NCBI RefSeq assembly: GCF_905171765.1
Contig: NC_053389.1
Location: 783,252,772-783,316,771 of the forward strand
Direction: 5' to 3'
Source: Bufo bufo
Taxonomy: Eukaryota > Chordata > Amphibia > Anura > Bufonidae
Length of the DNA stretch: 64,000 nucleotides
Part shown: positions 10,844 through 22,258 of the stretch, one piece after another
How positions within the stretch are numbered: the first letter of the stretch is position 1
Layout of the letters: each line of letters begins with the position of its first letter
The notes under the pieces: generated by a model
What the model saw: the letters and a program-made list of their open reading frames with translations, nothing else
Told to the model about the DNA's origin: nothing
The model's database searches: none
Translations under genes and position numbers: made by a program

Positions 10844-11050
10844 GCGGAGTAAAGCAGTCCCAGATTGTGAGACAAGAAGCCAATAAACACAAGGGACTAT
10901 TTGAGGCCAGCAGAGCACAGACTCAGCGGTTTCCTTTGAGTCCCCTGCAATACTTACCAGAATTCACCAGTGAATCTGAGAAGAGATTAAAGGTCAGGGC
11001 AGCAGCCAAGCAGTTTTATTATGTCTACAAAAATTTTGTGACTCTCAAAG
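10844..11050 (+). CDS. Exon-like block, unidentified protein
   Basis: This is an open frame of 207 bp (69 codons), preceded by a pyrimidine-leaning stretch ending CTAG and followed directly by a consensus donor, AAAG|GTGAGT (donor GT at 11051). Both boundaries would be phase 1. The encoded peptide is hydrophilic, contains the segment RLKVRAAAKQFYYVYKNFV, and matches no family I recognise. It sits between two broken hammerhead repeat units. If it is an exon, the array is intronic on this strand. If not, it is a chance open frame in an inserted segment. The acceptor is mediocre, which keeps confidence low. Confidence 0.25.
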
Positions 11051-11118
11051 GTGAGTAAATGGTATGTTTTCTTCTTTGTTTCAATGAAAAACAGGACCAC
11101 ATTTGAGCTGTGTCATAA

Positions 11119-11505
11119 GGGTGTATTAGACGGGCAGATTTTCTGCCCGATGATTGCTAACGAGCATTCGTATGAATGCTACAGTACTTAGCGATCATCT
11201 TGCAGTGTAATACTATTGCTGACTGCACGATGAACAAGCAAACGCTTGTTAACCAGGCAATCCAGATCTTTCAGCATGCTGAAAGATCAGGATTTTCCGG
11301 CGGCAGATCGTGCTGTCTAATAGCGATCTGCCGCTGGCAAACCGCTGTGGAGCATGGGGACGAGCGATAGCATAGCGATCGTTCCACCCCATGTTGCTAA
11401 GGAGATCGCTGCATGTAATAGCAGCTTTCTCATCAGCAAGAGAGCAGGCGATCGCCGGGAGGAAAGCATTCCAATAGTCTGCGTGATCGGGGTGTCTAAT
11501 ACACC
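11119..11505. mobile_element. Nonautonomous TIR element inside the hammerhead array
   Basis: Inverted ends GGTGTATTAGAC (11119) and GTCTAATACACC (ending 11505) enclose about 387 bp with internal inverted words (GGCAGATTTTCTGCC; GATCTTTCAGCATGCTGAAAG). Flanking repeat sequence resumes on both sides. The target duplication is unclear, so the superfamily is not assigned. Confidence 0.5.
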
Positions 11506-11546
11506 ATTTGGATAGTTTATTCAGTCAAACAAAACCTTGCTCAGTA

Positions 11547-11600
11547 CTGATGAGGGCCATCAACTCTCTAACAGAGCTGCCTACAGATGCGTGCCTCTGG
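11547..11600 (+). ncRNA. Degenerate hammerhead motif
   Basis: CTGATGAG is intact at 11547-11554, but the second core strand reads CTAAC instead of GAAAC and the cleavage triplet is GCC rather than GTC. It is predicted to be inactive. It marks one repeat unit of the array. Confidence 0.5.
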
Positions 11601-11750
11601 GTTGACTCGTATGAGCTAATTTACCTACTTTTTCCCATGGAGCTTTGTCTGAAATATAAGTCTACCACTTTGTCTCTTCAATGACAAACAGTACCACCTT
11701 TGAGCTGTGTCTTATACATATCCTGCAGTCAAACAAAATCTTGCCCTGTA

Positions 11751-11797
11751 CTAATGAGGAACAACAACCCTGAAACAGAGTTGTCTGTGGATGGATG
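11751..11797 (+). ncRNA. Degenerate hammerhead motif
   Basis: The first strand is CTAATGAG (core G5 changed to A). GAAAC and the GTC triplet are retained. The unit runs directly into the target duplication of the nested hAT element. Confidence 0.5.
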
Positions 11798-11804
11798 TCT
11801 CTGG

Positions 11805-12309
11805 CAGGGGTGGACTGGCCATAGACCATAGACCCTACAGGGAATTTTTCCGGTGGGCTGATGCCATAGGGCCACCCAAGCCTTTCTCACTGCTGTTTTC
11901 TGGGTACATACTACTTAGGGAACTATAGGGGTCATTATTAGAGGAAGTCCAGGAAGCATGCTGGAGGTAGGACTGGCTTGGTTGTGACCCACATCTCATT
12001 GCCTAAGCCCCCTGCTCCATATCCATATTAGAGACAATTGGAGGAGGAGGACAAACCATGGCAGCTATTGACCACAGAGGGACAGCTTCTGGGCAAGTAT
12101 TTTGTTCTGCATTGTAGTATTTCGTTCTGTGGGATGGTATTGCTGACTCTGCCAACTTGACAGAAGGTGGGACAACACAAATAGCCATTACACCCCATCT
12201 ACTTGTGCTGCCCCACTTTCTATCAATTTGGACCCCCCCCCCCATACAACATGGGGCCACTTTTATTTTATTTTTTCCTGAGCCACTTTAAGTTCCCAGT
12301 CCACCCCTG
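11805..12309. mobile_element. Nonautonomous hAT element with exact 8-bp duplication
   Basis: The ends CAGGGGTGGACTGG and CCCAGTCCACCCCTG form the terminal inverted repeat. GTCTCTGG at 11797-11804 and 12310-12317 is an exact 8-bp target duplication, the hAT hallmark. The 505-bp interior has no transposase. It interrupts one hammerhead repeat unit. Confidence 0.88.
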
Positions 12310-12472
12310 GTCTCTGGTTTGGGTGGTATGAGTAATTTACATATCTTCCCCGTAGAGCTTTGCCTAAAAAAATAAGTCTACCTCTTTGTCTGTTCAAGGA
12401 GAAACCGTACCCCCCTTTGTGCTGTCTCTTAGGCATCTCATCCAGTCAACTAGAACCTTGATCTACTGTATA

Positions 12473-12506
12473 CTGATGACAGGCAACAGGTGTCTCTGAT
12501 TTGACT
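12473..12506 (+). ncRNA. Internally deleted hammerhead motif
   Basis: CTGATGA is followed after about ten bases by GTGTC. The GAAA strand is missing, so this unit cannot fold as a hammerhead. It is the last recognisable unit on the right of the array. Confidence 0.45.
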
Positions 12507-12525
12507 GGTATGAGTTAATTTGCAG

Positions 12526-13305
12526 GCATGTAACCTTGCAAGCACAATAGATGTACTCAGAAGCCCCCCGCTCATTTAAAGTCTTTACCTAATTTGCATT
12601 TCTCATCTCTAATCAGATGCAGGTACACATTTTATACTCGTCTGGACATCATTCTCACAGATTGTTTGGGTGCCTTAAGATCTTAAGCGAGCATTTCATC
12701 ATAGACCATAATATTCTTCAACATCATTATGTATGAAATCAGAGTGTACCAGCTTGAGGTATTTGTGTTTGGCTGTAAGAAATGTTATTATCGAGGTTAA
12801 AACCATAGAAACAGAAGCATTTTACTAAGAGTTATGTTATAGAAAGTCTTTAATGACAGTACCCGTGACAAGATGAAGCAAAATGACACCAAGGCATACC
12901 TGCCAGGCGCTATTATTTTTTTTATCTTTGCTTCATTTTACCTTCAATTTACAAAATTGTATTTAAGGCATGCATTGAAAAAAAAAAAAGAAGAAAAAAG
13001 AACTAAAAATCCAACTGGTTCTACAAAACCACACACATAAAATAATAATAAATAAAAAAACACCAAATAAAAATGAATAACTGACCATGTGTTGCTAAGT
13101 AATGGACCAAGCAAGCTTAAACTGCTCGAAACCAGAACGGGGAGGGTTGCCATGGGGATAGTGCAAGGGTGTATCTATAGGGGAGGCTATCCAGACATTT
13201 GCTGCTTAGGAGCCACTTTGCCTAGGCTGCTTAGATACATAGCTAGGTGAAGGAAAGCTTAGGTATGGGAATAATGGGCAGTGGAGGAAAAGGAGCTATA
13301 GACAT
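12526..13305. other. No gene seen
   Basis: AT-rich noncoding sequence with A/T homopolymer runs (near 12912 and 12980). No inverted ends or coding signal were found. Confidence 0.5.
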
Positions 13306-13865
13306 CAATGTATTTATATAGCGCTAACTTATTCCTGGCACTGTACAGAGAGAGGCCCAGATTTTCCAAGCCACAAATTTATCACAGTAGCTCAGGCTAG
13401 ATGATAAACGTGATGCAGAGATAGACATTTTTTTCTACCTCTATGCCAACTATTAGTTGACTTACTTTGAGACCAAATTTTACGCCAGAATTGTGGCCCA
13501 ATTTTGGAGCATGTTAGGCCATGCCCCTTTACAGTGAAGCTCTTCACTTCCCACTAAGCTCCCACTAAGCTTCACCTAATTTTCAAGCAAGTATAAGAAA
13601 AAAGCATAAAAACCCTAATTGTGCCACTTTTTAGACAGATCCTAGGAACAGGCACATTGGTCATTACTGTTGCTCTCTATTGGGGCTTACAATGTACATT
13701 AACCCATATAGATACAGATAGGACACACAAAACCTGCGTAGATGGTGTAGTTGGCAGGATTCAAACCCTGGACTCTAGATGTAGGTAGGATTTGAACCCT
13801 GGACTACCAGCACAGGAAGGCAGCAGTGCTAGACACTAAGACACTAAGACACCCTGCTGCCCAGT
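13306..13865. mobile_element. Pieces of an L2/CR1-type LINE or related 3' tail
   Basis: TATTTATATAGCGC (about 13313) resembles the 3' tail of frog and fish L2-type LINEs. A later stretch (TTGGGGCTTACAATGTACATTA, TTGAACCCTGGACT, CACCCTGCTGCCCAG) resembles a common L2/CR1-linked 3' region. About 270 bp of other sequence separates them. The assignment rests on recalled consensus words. Confidence 0.35.
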
Positions 13866-14280
13866 CAATCATGTGCTATCTACAAACATGTTCAGTGTAA
13901 AACTGGGTTTACTTGGGTCAATCAGAGGAGATGCTTCTGAAGCACCCGCTTACTTCTATACAGAACATGTTATGTCCACTTTTAACGTTCATCGTTGTGC
14001 ACTGGACATATCATTGATAAGGTTTACTGGATTATTTGTGAATCCTCCCATACGAAATAGAAGTGGTTGACTTTAAAGTCACCTTCGAATGGGGTTGTCT
14101 TCTACTGGATTATTGGGGCCTATTACTGTGTCAGAGCCAGGGCCAACTGAGATCTCCTGGTAACCTGGTGAGCCAATTTAGCTCAGAAATAGGTGAAGAA
14201 AAATGTTTTTTTACCAGACATTTAGTAGATAGTTTTCAAACCGGAATTAGTTAGTTGATGACATTGATGAGAATGGTGAC

Positions 14281-14818
14281 TTAAAGGATAATTGTCATAT
14301 ATTTTTTTTATTTGCTAGTTTATTAGAGCTAGGCATGTATACCTGAGTTAGTCTGTCAATGATTGCCAAAAGATCTGTAATTACCTTATAAAAACAGCTT
14401 TCATTAATGTCTCCTGTCCCTTTCCACTGCTCCCTTAAAAGACCGTTGCTACGGCTTATCTGTTTCCGGCTAGGAAGACAGAGGGGCGGTCCTTCACACT
14501 GCATGCCTGCAGTAGGCTTCAGAGTGAGGAGGCGTGTCTCTCAGTAATCCAATCTGATTGGCTGGCAGGGAGCTGCTTACTACAGCAAGTTTGTATGTGA
14601 CTGGAGGGAATGCAGTTTTGGCCTTAGAGAACTGGCAGAGGAGCCATCTTGAGAAGATCCTCATAATGTAGGATTCAAAACAACCGTAACTAAGGGGAAA
14701 ACTCAAGGAAAACAGTGGCAAGTGAATAAACTAAAGATTGGTTTATGCATAATGCTGCTGCAGCAGGAACATATGCTAAAATAGATTTTTTGATGAAAAT
14801 ATGACAGTTATCCTTTAA
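14281..14818. mobile_element. TTAA-flanked miniature element (piggyBac-like)
   Basis: TTAAAGGATAATTGTCATAT at the left pairs with ATGACAGTTATCCTTTAA at the right. TTAA at 14281-14284 and 14815-14818 serves as the duplication. It is noncoding inside. TTAA specificity is characteristic of piggyBac elements. Confidence 0.7.
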
Positions 14819-16600
14819 TTAAAAAAATTGTGTCACTATAACAAAACCAAACTGCTAGAACAGAAACTGTTGTCCTGTGGACACTGGAAAAAATGAGCTA
14901 CAGACTTTGAACCTGTAACATCAATAACTGATATCTTCACACAGGAGTACATACAGTGCAATAAAAACTTCAGAGTTTAGATGCAGTGGTCACATGTCTG
15001 TTAGAGGAAACTGAAAGTGGAGACCAGTGTGGACCTGTGAGGGATCATAAGGGGATCGGTAAGGTGACCACAACTTTGTTATTTTTGAACAATCAAAGCT
15101 GTTTTTTTTAAATACTTTTTCCTGGCTGGACAACGCCTTTAAAATAAATTTATCTCATGTTAAGCGCACAGGAAATATCAGACTTTTGGCGGTTTGACTT
15201 TAAATTCATGAATGGTTGGCTAAACACTTGTGAAAAATGCCATTCCATCTGGATGGCTTTTCGTTTAAAAAAACATCTGGTCTCAGCAGGTACTTTGTGA
15301 ACGTCAGTGATGTGGACATCAATATCTGTAATCGATATTAGGCTTCTTTTACATGAATAACTTTAAACTGTAGTCTTTAATCACGTTGCTTCGGTTGTAT
15401 CATGTGACGTCTCAGCTGTAATGTCTTAATATGTGTACGTATTTATCTCCATCAAGCATTATATAGTACTATACTCTATATATAGCATAGAGTATAATAT
15501 TATAGTGTACGAGGAACCGATGTCTGAAATGCATAACAGCATTATAATATTACACCTCATTAAAGGGGAGATCTAAACATGACTGTTTTCTTTATGAAAT
15601 GGTTCTTGGGCTAGGTCCAATGCTGTAGCTCAGTCCCATTCACATGAACTTGAGGGCATTTTTACTGTTCATGGTCCTGGGTTGGGCTTGTAATACACCT
15701 AAAGGGTTTTTTCTGTATTTAGAAATTCATGAATCAGAACATTGCAGTTACTAATTTCTGGGCATGCAAGCCCCACCTGAGAGGCATCCACACCCACCCA
15801 GGACCTCCCACATATGGGCAAAGCTTACATTAGCCGCTCCTATTTTTGGCTAGGAACAATCCAAATTTGCTGGGATAGCCTCTGAAAATTAGAGACAGTC
15901 CCTACAAACTAGGGTCTGTTGGCAACTATGGATTAGTGGGTGTCCTACACCGCGTACCACCACCAATCAGCTGTTTTACAGTGGATAGAACCGGAAGCAC
16001 AAGGTTCTGTTCGCTGTCTAGTGGCCAGGGCACTGCAGCTTAGCTTCCATTCAAAAGACTGAGCTGGAGTGTGGTGTCGCCCAAAACTACACAATGGATT
16101 GAGCATTCTGTCTCCTGTATAGTTTCTGGTGCTGCCCAAAACAGCTGATTGTTGGGGATACTGGTGTCAGATCCCAACCAATCTGATATTAAATTCTAGG
16201 TTGAATGCAACGGATCATAGATCCAACACCCGGAATCCCTGCCGATCAGCTGTTTGAGAAGACACCGGCGCTCACAGGCAGTCCAGCATATCCTAGATGG
16301 GACAGGTTTCACCCGGAACACATTAAACAGTCCATCATTTGCAGGCAGGCCCTATGATATAGTCGTATTTGTTCAGACGGTGAGGACAGAAAGCAACACC
16401 TGTTGTCACTAAGGAGCACATTCCAGCAATAGAGAATCATCCCCTGGTCATAGAAGAACAAATTCATAGAGCCATGAGCATTCCAAGGAGCAGCCTCTTG
16501 GAGTACAGACAAAAGGAGGACACCAAAAAGGTACCATTAGTGGTCACATAAAGCCCCTAAATGAGCATCCTAAAGAAGATTGCAGCAGATCTCCAGCCAG
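14819..16600. other. No gene seen; one isolated element end
   Basis: GGACAACGCCTTTAAAA at about 15129 looks like an isolated right end of the TTAAAGG family. A TATA-rich palindrome lies at about 15470-15500. Positions 16140-16260 share words with a family of bipartite miniature elements (see 53637). No coding evidence. Confidence 0.4.
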
Positions 16601-17020
16601 GGCCGTTTCTGCCATGAGGCAAAATGAGAATCTCGCCTCAGGCGGCAGTTTTCTGTATTTATGAGCCACCAATGTTCCCTCTATGTTGTGCATCCCCTCC
16701 CTTCTCCAGAGCGCTGGGAGCTGCAGTCCTGTCACTCACTGACTGCTCAGCTCCCTGCGCTCCTCCCCTCTTTCAGGCCGCCGGCGCACAGAATGGTGAA
16801 GCAGGAAGACTTCTCCCTGCTTCACCATTCAGCCTGTGTTGCCGGCCTGTGTGGGAGGAGCCTTTAGCCCGGGAATCTGCATAAACTTCTTCCACACAGT
16901 GCTGCAGAGCGATCTGTGTCTGCAGGGGAGAGAGGACTGTGAGCTTCAGGAACGGGACAAGGTGAGTAGGTACTGTGTTTTTTGTTGTTGTTTTTTGTTT
17001 AAGACAGGGAGGGCAAAACT

Positions 17021-17910
17021 ACTGTAAAGGGGGCCCAGAGGGGAGGGCAATAATACTAAAAAAGGGGGCACAGTGGGAATTACTACCATAAGGGTGGCAC
17101 AGAGGGCATTACTACTACAAAGGGGTCACAAACGACATTACTACTACAAAGGGGGCACAGAAGGCATTACTACTATAAAGGGGGCACAGAGGGCATTACT
17201 ACTACAAAGGGGGGCACAAAGGGCATTACTACCATAAGGGGGCACAGATGGCATTGCTACCATAAGGGGGGCACGGAGAGCATTACTAGTACAAAGGGGG
17301 CCCAACAGGCATTACTACTGTAAAGGGGACAAAAAGTGCATTACTACTATAAAGGGGGCACAGAGGGCTTTACTACTATAAAGGGGGCACAAAGTGCATT
17401 GCTACTATAAAGAGGGCATAGAGGGCATTACTACTATAAAGGGGGCACAAAGGGCATTACTACTATAAAGGGGACACTGAGTGCATTGCTACTATAAAGG
17501 GGGCACAGAGGGAATTGCTACTATAAAGGGAGCACAGAGGGCATTACTACTATAAAGGGGACACAGAGGGCTTTACTACTGTGAAGGGGGCACAATAGAC
17601 ATTACTACTGTGAAGGGGCACAGAGGGCATTAGTACTGTGAAGGGGGCACAGTTGTCATTACTACTATGAAGGGGGCACAATGGGCATTACTACTGTGAA
17701 GGGGGCCTGGAATGCATTACTAATATGAAGGGGGCACAAAGAGGGCATATCTACTGTGAGGTGGCATAACTATTATGGTGGCACAGAGTAGGCATTATTA
17801 CTGTGAAGGGGGCACAGTGGGCATTACTACTGTGAAGGGGGCACAGAGAGTGCATAACTATTGTGAAGGGGAACAATGAGGGTATTACCACTGTGAACGG
17901 GGCACAGATG
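17021..17910. repeat. Minisatellite, about 30-bp unit
   Basis: Roughly 28 imperfect copies of a unit like GGCATTACTACTATAAAGGG with GGCACAGAG. Variation is mostly single-base changes and G-run length. It may lie within a larger element running from about 16600 to 18640, whose two edges share TGCCTGAGGCAAAA-like words, but no target duplication was found. Confidence 0.85.
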
Positions 17911-18221
17911 TGTCTGTCCCTCTGTGTGTCTGTCCCTGTGTGTCTCTCCCTGTGTGTCACCATCACCATGCCCACAGTCAGGAGCGTTGTTAGGTCAAAA
18001 CATTCGGGGCTTGAGCCCCGGATGTTTTGTCCAGTGCCCCTAATGTTATGCTGGCTATTTGGCTATTCCCCACCTCCCCTTGTACTTGTCCCTGCCCACA
18101 GTGTTTCTATGTCTTGACGCAGCTGCATCAGGACGTTCTGTGCAGGGCAAGAAGAAGGAGGAGGAGGCAGAAAGAGGAGGCAGCGCTGCCAGCATGGAGT
18201 CCCGTGGGAGAGGCACACTAA

Positions 18222-18500
18222 GGACGTAGGTAACACTACTACATGATCTACACTAGTGTTATCTGTGGTTTTACATAGGACTGCAGGTAACACTACCACA
18301 TTATCAGCACTAGTGTTATCTGTGGTTTTACATAGGACTGCAGGTAACACTACTGCATTTTCTGTACTCAGATAGCCATCACTGTGTTATCTGTGCTTTT
18401 ACATAGGACTGCAGGTAACATCTACTACAGTATCTATACTCTGAGATATTTTTTACTGTGTTACCTGTGGTGCTACATAGGACTGCAGGTAATATCAATA
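18222..18500. repeat. Minisatellite, 57-bp unit
   Basis: About five copies of a unit starting AGGTAACACTACTACAT and ending TTTTACATAGGACTGC. The first two are 57 bp each and nearly identical; the later ones diverge. Confidence 0.85.
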
Positions 18501-18664
18501 ACATTATCTGTACATGTACCGCCCCAGATCTGGCAGGACAGTGTCGGAGTTCGGTGGCTTCTTGGCTTTCATACTATTTTTTTATGGGAGGGGGGCGCAA
18601 TTTAAATTTTTGCCTCAGGCAACAGAATAGCTATAATTGGCCCATATTTAACAAAGACAACAGA

Positions 18665-18985
18665 TTAAAATAAATATTTCCGTAGTAACCTCTCCTTGCC
18701 ATACAAACAACCACCAAGATTGAGGAATCTCCGTGTCAGAAGTGCCCCCTCATCACCCCACAGACTGGCACATTTCCATGCGACAACTAAAAAAAATGCA
18801 AGACCTGCACATGTCTTATCTACAAATACAATCCGTATGCCCAACACCCACCAGACCTGTAACATCACGGACACCTTCTCATGTGAGTCCTCCAATGTGG
18901 TGTACATGATGCTTTGTACAAGGTGCCTAATGAAGGAATTAGTGAGACTGTCCAGAAACTGCGATCTAGAATGAACTTAGGCCTG
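18665..18985 (+). pseudogene. Penelope-like element fragment (region before and into GIY-YIG)
   Basis: The frame from 18696 encodes a stretch with CNITDTFSCESSNVVYM and CTRC. This resembles the segment just upstream of the GIY-YIG endonuclease core in Penelope-like retroelement proteins (SSNVVY followed by C-x2-C). A shift after CTRC moves the continuation into another frame (PNEG, then ETVQKLRSRM), the expected GETGQKLRSRMN region with part of the YIG motif lost. Only about 320 bp remain, with at least one frameshift. No reverse transcriptase portion is present nearby. Assignment is by motif recall. Confidence 0.6.
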
Positions 18986-20229
18986 TATTTGTCCGGCTGC
19001 GTTTTAGCATATTTGCAGTGCTGTGGCCTGATCTCCGCTGGTCCTCATTATAGTGAATGGGGCCGGGCGGATTCTGGCAACGCATGGCTGCACACAGTAG
19101 TTATGGATCCGGCAGGCTGGTTCCCTGTCAACAGAACAATCTGCCAGAACCTTTAACGCCAGTGTGAAACACAGATACTCTATAATACACAAGGCTAATA
19201 CAACTGTGGGAAACCATTTCTCTGGACCAATTTCTCTGGTTCTATTTCCGAAAGGTAATGGTGGCAGTTATAACCAAATTCTGAGAGAGAGAAAGCCTAG
19301 TATACAAATGTGTGTTCCTCAAGAATATATATGCATTGTCTAAGGGGACAAAAAAATTTGCAAACTTGAAACAAACCGAATCTTGCCAGGTTCCTATATT
19401 TCTAGAACGGAGCATGTTCAGCCACCTCATTTTAAGAATGATACAAAGACAAAAAAACTTGGAAATTTAAAATGATGGCTACATTCCAGTCCTTGACCCA
19501 AGGACGGAATCTAACCCCTGCATTTATGAGCTACTATTTGGAGAAAAATCCTAACTCTCTCAGTTCGGTCCCCAATCCCGAATCTGCAGTTATCTTCTCT
19601 GCTGAACTTGTCCACTTATAACAAACCCACTGTATAGTGCTCTGTCTTATGTTAATTATACATCTCCCCATGTACATGTCTTGCTGTAACATCCTCTAGA
19701 AGTTGTGTTTCTCGGTCTTCCATTTGCGATGTGCCAGAAAAAGGAGCCTTTGTGCTCGGAAAGCTTGCAACATGATTTTTTCTGGTTACCCAGTAAAGGG
19801 ATCACTCCCTTAATATTTTCGAATTTATTTATATATAACAGAAAAGTATTCAACATCACATCATATACAAAAGACACAAAGACAAGAATGCAAAATAAAG
19901 CAATGTATTAGCGATAAACATATAAAAGTGCCCATAAACATTGGGTAAATATCATCTGCTGTGTATGGGGTTACCTGACACTCTACCAATGGCAGATGTT
20001 TGGAAATGAAGGACCAGACATGTTGCATTTTAGACACATAGATAGATACGTAGATAGATACATATCTGCGCAGTAATGTGTTGATTTCTTCAATAGAGAT
20101 GGCTGCGACAGCCTCTCTGCAATCAAATGGATGAAGTGAGTATGGTTTGGGGTCTTTCGCTGCCATTTCAGGAAAAATAGATTTGTTAACACGAAGCTCA
20201 AGAAAATTCGGCTTCACAGCTAATAGAGT
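18986..20229. other. No gene seen
   Basis: Positions 19000-19170 resemble a decayed end of the TTTCACAC TWA family (closing words GCCAGTGTGAAAC). The rest is ordinary noncoding sequence. Confidence 0.4.
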
Positions 20230-20444
20230 TTTTCCTGAAAATATACTACAGTGGACAGTACACTGCTATAGATGGTTTTGGATAAATTGGGCAGAGAAGT
20301 GGCAGATGAGGTTTAACACTGACATATGTAAGGTTATGCACATGGGTAGGAATAATGCAAGTCACCAGTACCTACTAAATGGTAAAACACTGGATAACAC
20401 TGACATGGAAAAGGACCTAGGAATTTTAATGAACAGTAAACTAA
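20230..20444 (+). pseudogene. CR1/L2-clade LINE reverse-transcriptase fragment, 5' piece
   Basis: Translation gives WAEKWQMRFNTDICKVMHMG and, further on, EKDLGILMNSKL. These match the RT C-terminal region of CR1/L2-type LINEs (WAxKWQMxFNxxKCKVMHxG ... EKDLG). The piece stops at a TAA duplication where a 1.8-kb element is inserted and resumes at 22259. It is only the 3' part of a LINE; the upstream ORF is absent. Confidence 0.75.
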
Positions 20445-22258
20445 GGCTACTTTCACACTCGTGTTTTTTGCGGATCCGTCACAGATCCGGTTGTATTATG
20501 TCTTCTATAGTGTTGAGCGCGAATATTCGAATTGCGAATTTTTTTCTCGAATATCGCAATTTCGAGATTTCGCGAATATTTAGAATATCGTTCTATATAT
20601 TCGCGAAATAGAATATTCGTTTTTTTTCTTTTTTTTTTTATTATATTTTTTTCTTTCCCACTTCCCTAAAGTTGTTCTTACCTGTCCTTTGGATTCCTGG
20701 CTTCCTGGCTGCTCCAGTCAGTGGCGTTTTCAACTTGCTGCTATATTCCATATTAGCTAAATTACAATCTAATCTATATGTGTATTTTACGAAATTTCGC
20801 AATAGTCGCAATTGCGATGCGAGTAATATAACACGAAATATTCGCATGAAGATTTCAACTTAGCACTGCTATACTCCATATTCTAGCCTAATATGGAATA
20901 TAGCTGTGCTAAGTTAGCACTGCTATATTCCATATTAGGCTAGAATATGGAGTATAGCTGTGCTAAGTTGAAATCTTCATGCGAATATTTCGTGTTATAT
21001 TAGTCGCATCGCAATTTCGACTTTTTCAAATGTTCTTAATATTGCTCTAACTTCGTCTTTTAGAAATTTCGTAATATTGCTCTAACTTCGTCTCTTAGAA
21101 TATTACGAATATTCTAAAAGACGAAGTTAGAGCAATATTACGAAATTTCGTAAAATACACATATAGATTGTAATTTAGCTAATATAGTGCTATAATCCCT
21201 TTTTTTTCCTGTAATTTTTTTTGCCTCTTCTGAACTTAAGTTTTGTAAAATATGTACACTATTAAAAATTATTACTATAGCAGTATATTAGCTTAAATAC
21301 AATCTATGTGTATTTTACGAAATTTCGTAATATTGCTCTAACTTCATCTTTTAGAATATTACGAATATTCTAAAAGACGAAGTTAGAGCAATATTAAGAA
21401 CATTTGCAAAAGTCGAAATTGCGATGCGAGTAATATAACACGAAATAGTCGCATGAAGATTTCAACTTAGCACAGCTATATTCCATATTCTAGCCTAATA
21501 TGGAATATAGCAGTGCTAACTTAACACAGCTATATTCCATATTAGGCTAGAATATGGAATATAGCAGTGCTAAGTTTAAATCTTCATGCGACTATTTTGT
21601 GTTATATTACTCGCATCGCAATTTCGACTTTTGCAAATGTTCTTAATATTGCTCTAACTTCGTCTTTTAGAATATTCGTAATATTCTAAGAGACGAAGTT
21701 AGAGCAATATTACGAAATTTCGTAATATACACATATTAGCCTAGCCATAGTCATTAGCATAGGAACGTTGCCTTATACTATCAAGATAAATTTTCGCAAT
21801 ATGCGAAAAATAATTTCGCGATAATTGGAATAATTGCGAATATTCGATTTCGACGAATATAACACGAATATTCATGCGAATATTCGCGAAATATCGCGAA
21901 ACCGAATATGGCACCTCCCGCTCATCACTAGTCTTCTATAGCCAAGACGAATACGTCTTGAACACCATTGAAAGTCAATGGAGGACGGATCCATTTTCTA
22001 TTGCGCCATGTGTCAGTGAAAACCCCATTGACTTACATTGTGTGCCAGGACAGATCCGTTTTGCTCAGTTTCATCAGACGGACACCAAAACGCTGCAAAC
22101 AGTCTCCAAAGTGGAATGGAGACTGAACTGATGCAAACTGATGCCTCCTTTTCCATTCAGAATGTATTAGAATGCAAACTGATCCGTTTTAGACCGCTTG
22201 TGAGAGCCTTGAACGGATCTCACAAACGGAAAGCCAAAACGCGAGTGTGAAAGTAGAC
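20445..22258. mobile_element. TWA-flanked Harbinger-like element inserted in the LINE
   Basis: Left end GGCTACTTTCACACTCG and right end CGAGTGTGAAAGTAGAC form the inverted repeat. TAA at 20442-20444 and 22259-22261 is the duplication. The body near both ends is rich in GGATCCG words, like the element at 33288-34263. It has no transposase. The middle is occupied by a second element (20508-21930). Confidence 0.75.
20508..21930. mobile_element. Nested hAT-like element made of stacked palindromes
   Basis: The ends TAGTGTTGAGCG and CGCTCATCACTA are inverted, and GTCTTCTA is duplicated exactly on both sides (20500-20507 and 21931-21938). The interior is AT-rich and built from repeated inverted blocks, for example GTTAGAGCAATATTACGAAA with its complement, GCTATATTCCATATTAGGC with its complement, and CATGCGAATATTTCG with its complement. 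It is noncoding. Confidence 0.8.

Larger units (their letters stand above)
10390..12525 (+). repeat. Tandem repeat (~205 bp) carrying hammerhead-ribozyme motifs
   Basis: The repeat unit contains a CTGATGAG...GAAAC...GTC block followed by about 150 bp with GAGCTAATTTGC, CCATGGAGCTTTGCC, TGAGAAACAGTACC and CAGTCAAACAAAATCTTGC. Motif starts at 11547 and 11751 are 204 bp apart. Removing the nested hAT element (505 bp plus 8-bp duplication) makes the 11751 to 12473 interval 209 bp. A further motif is at 10667, and an inverted, degenerate copy lies at about 10410-10465. The array is interrupted by an exon-like block and two DNA transposons. Hammerhead-bearing satellites and Penelope-like elements are known from amphibians and other animals. 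Confidence 0.75.

Noticed and set aside
10556..10918. Minus-strand 120-residue frame across the hammerhead unit
   Set aside because: It crosses a repeat unit boundary and the exon-like block on the opposite strand, with no domain content.
17021..18500. Regular direct repeats that could suggest a CRISPR array
   Set aside because: Units are contiguous and imperfect, with no unique spacers or cas genes, in an evidently eukaryotic sequence.
16600..18640. Single transposon spanning both minisatellites
   Set aside because: The outer edges share only loose TGCCTGAGGCAAAA-type words. No target duplication or convincing inverted ends were found, so it was not listed as an element.
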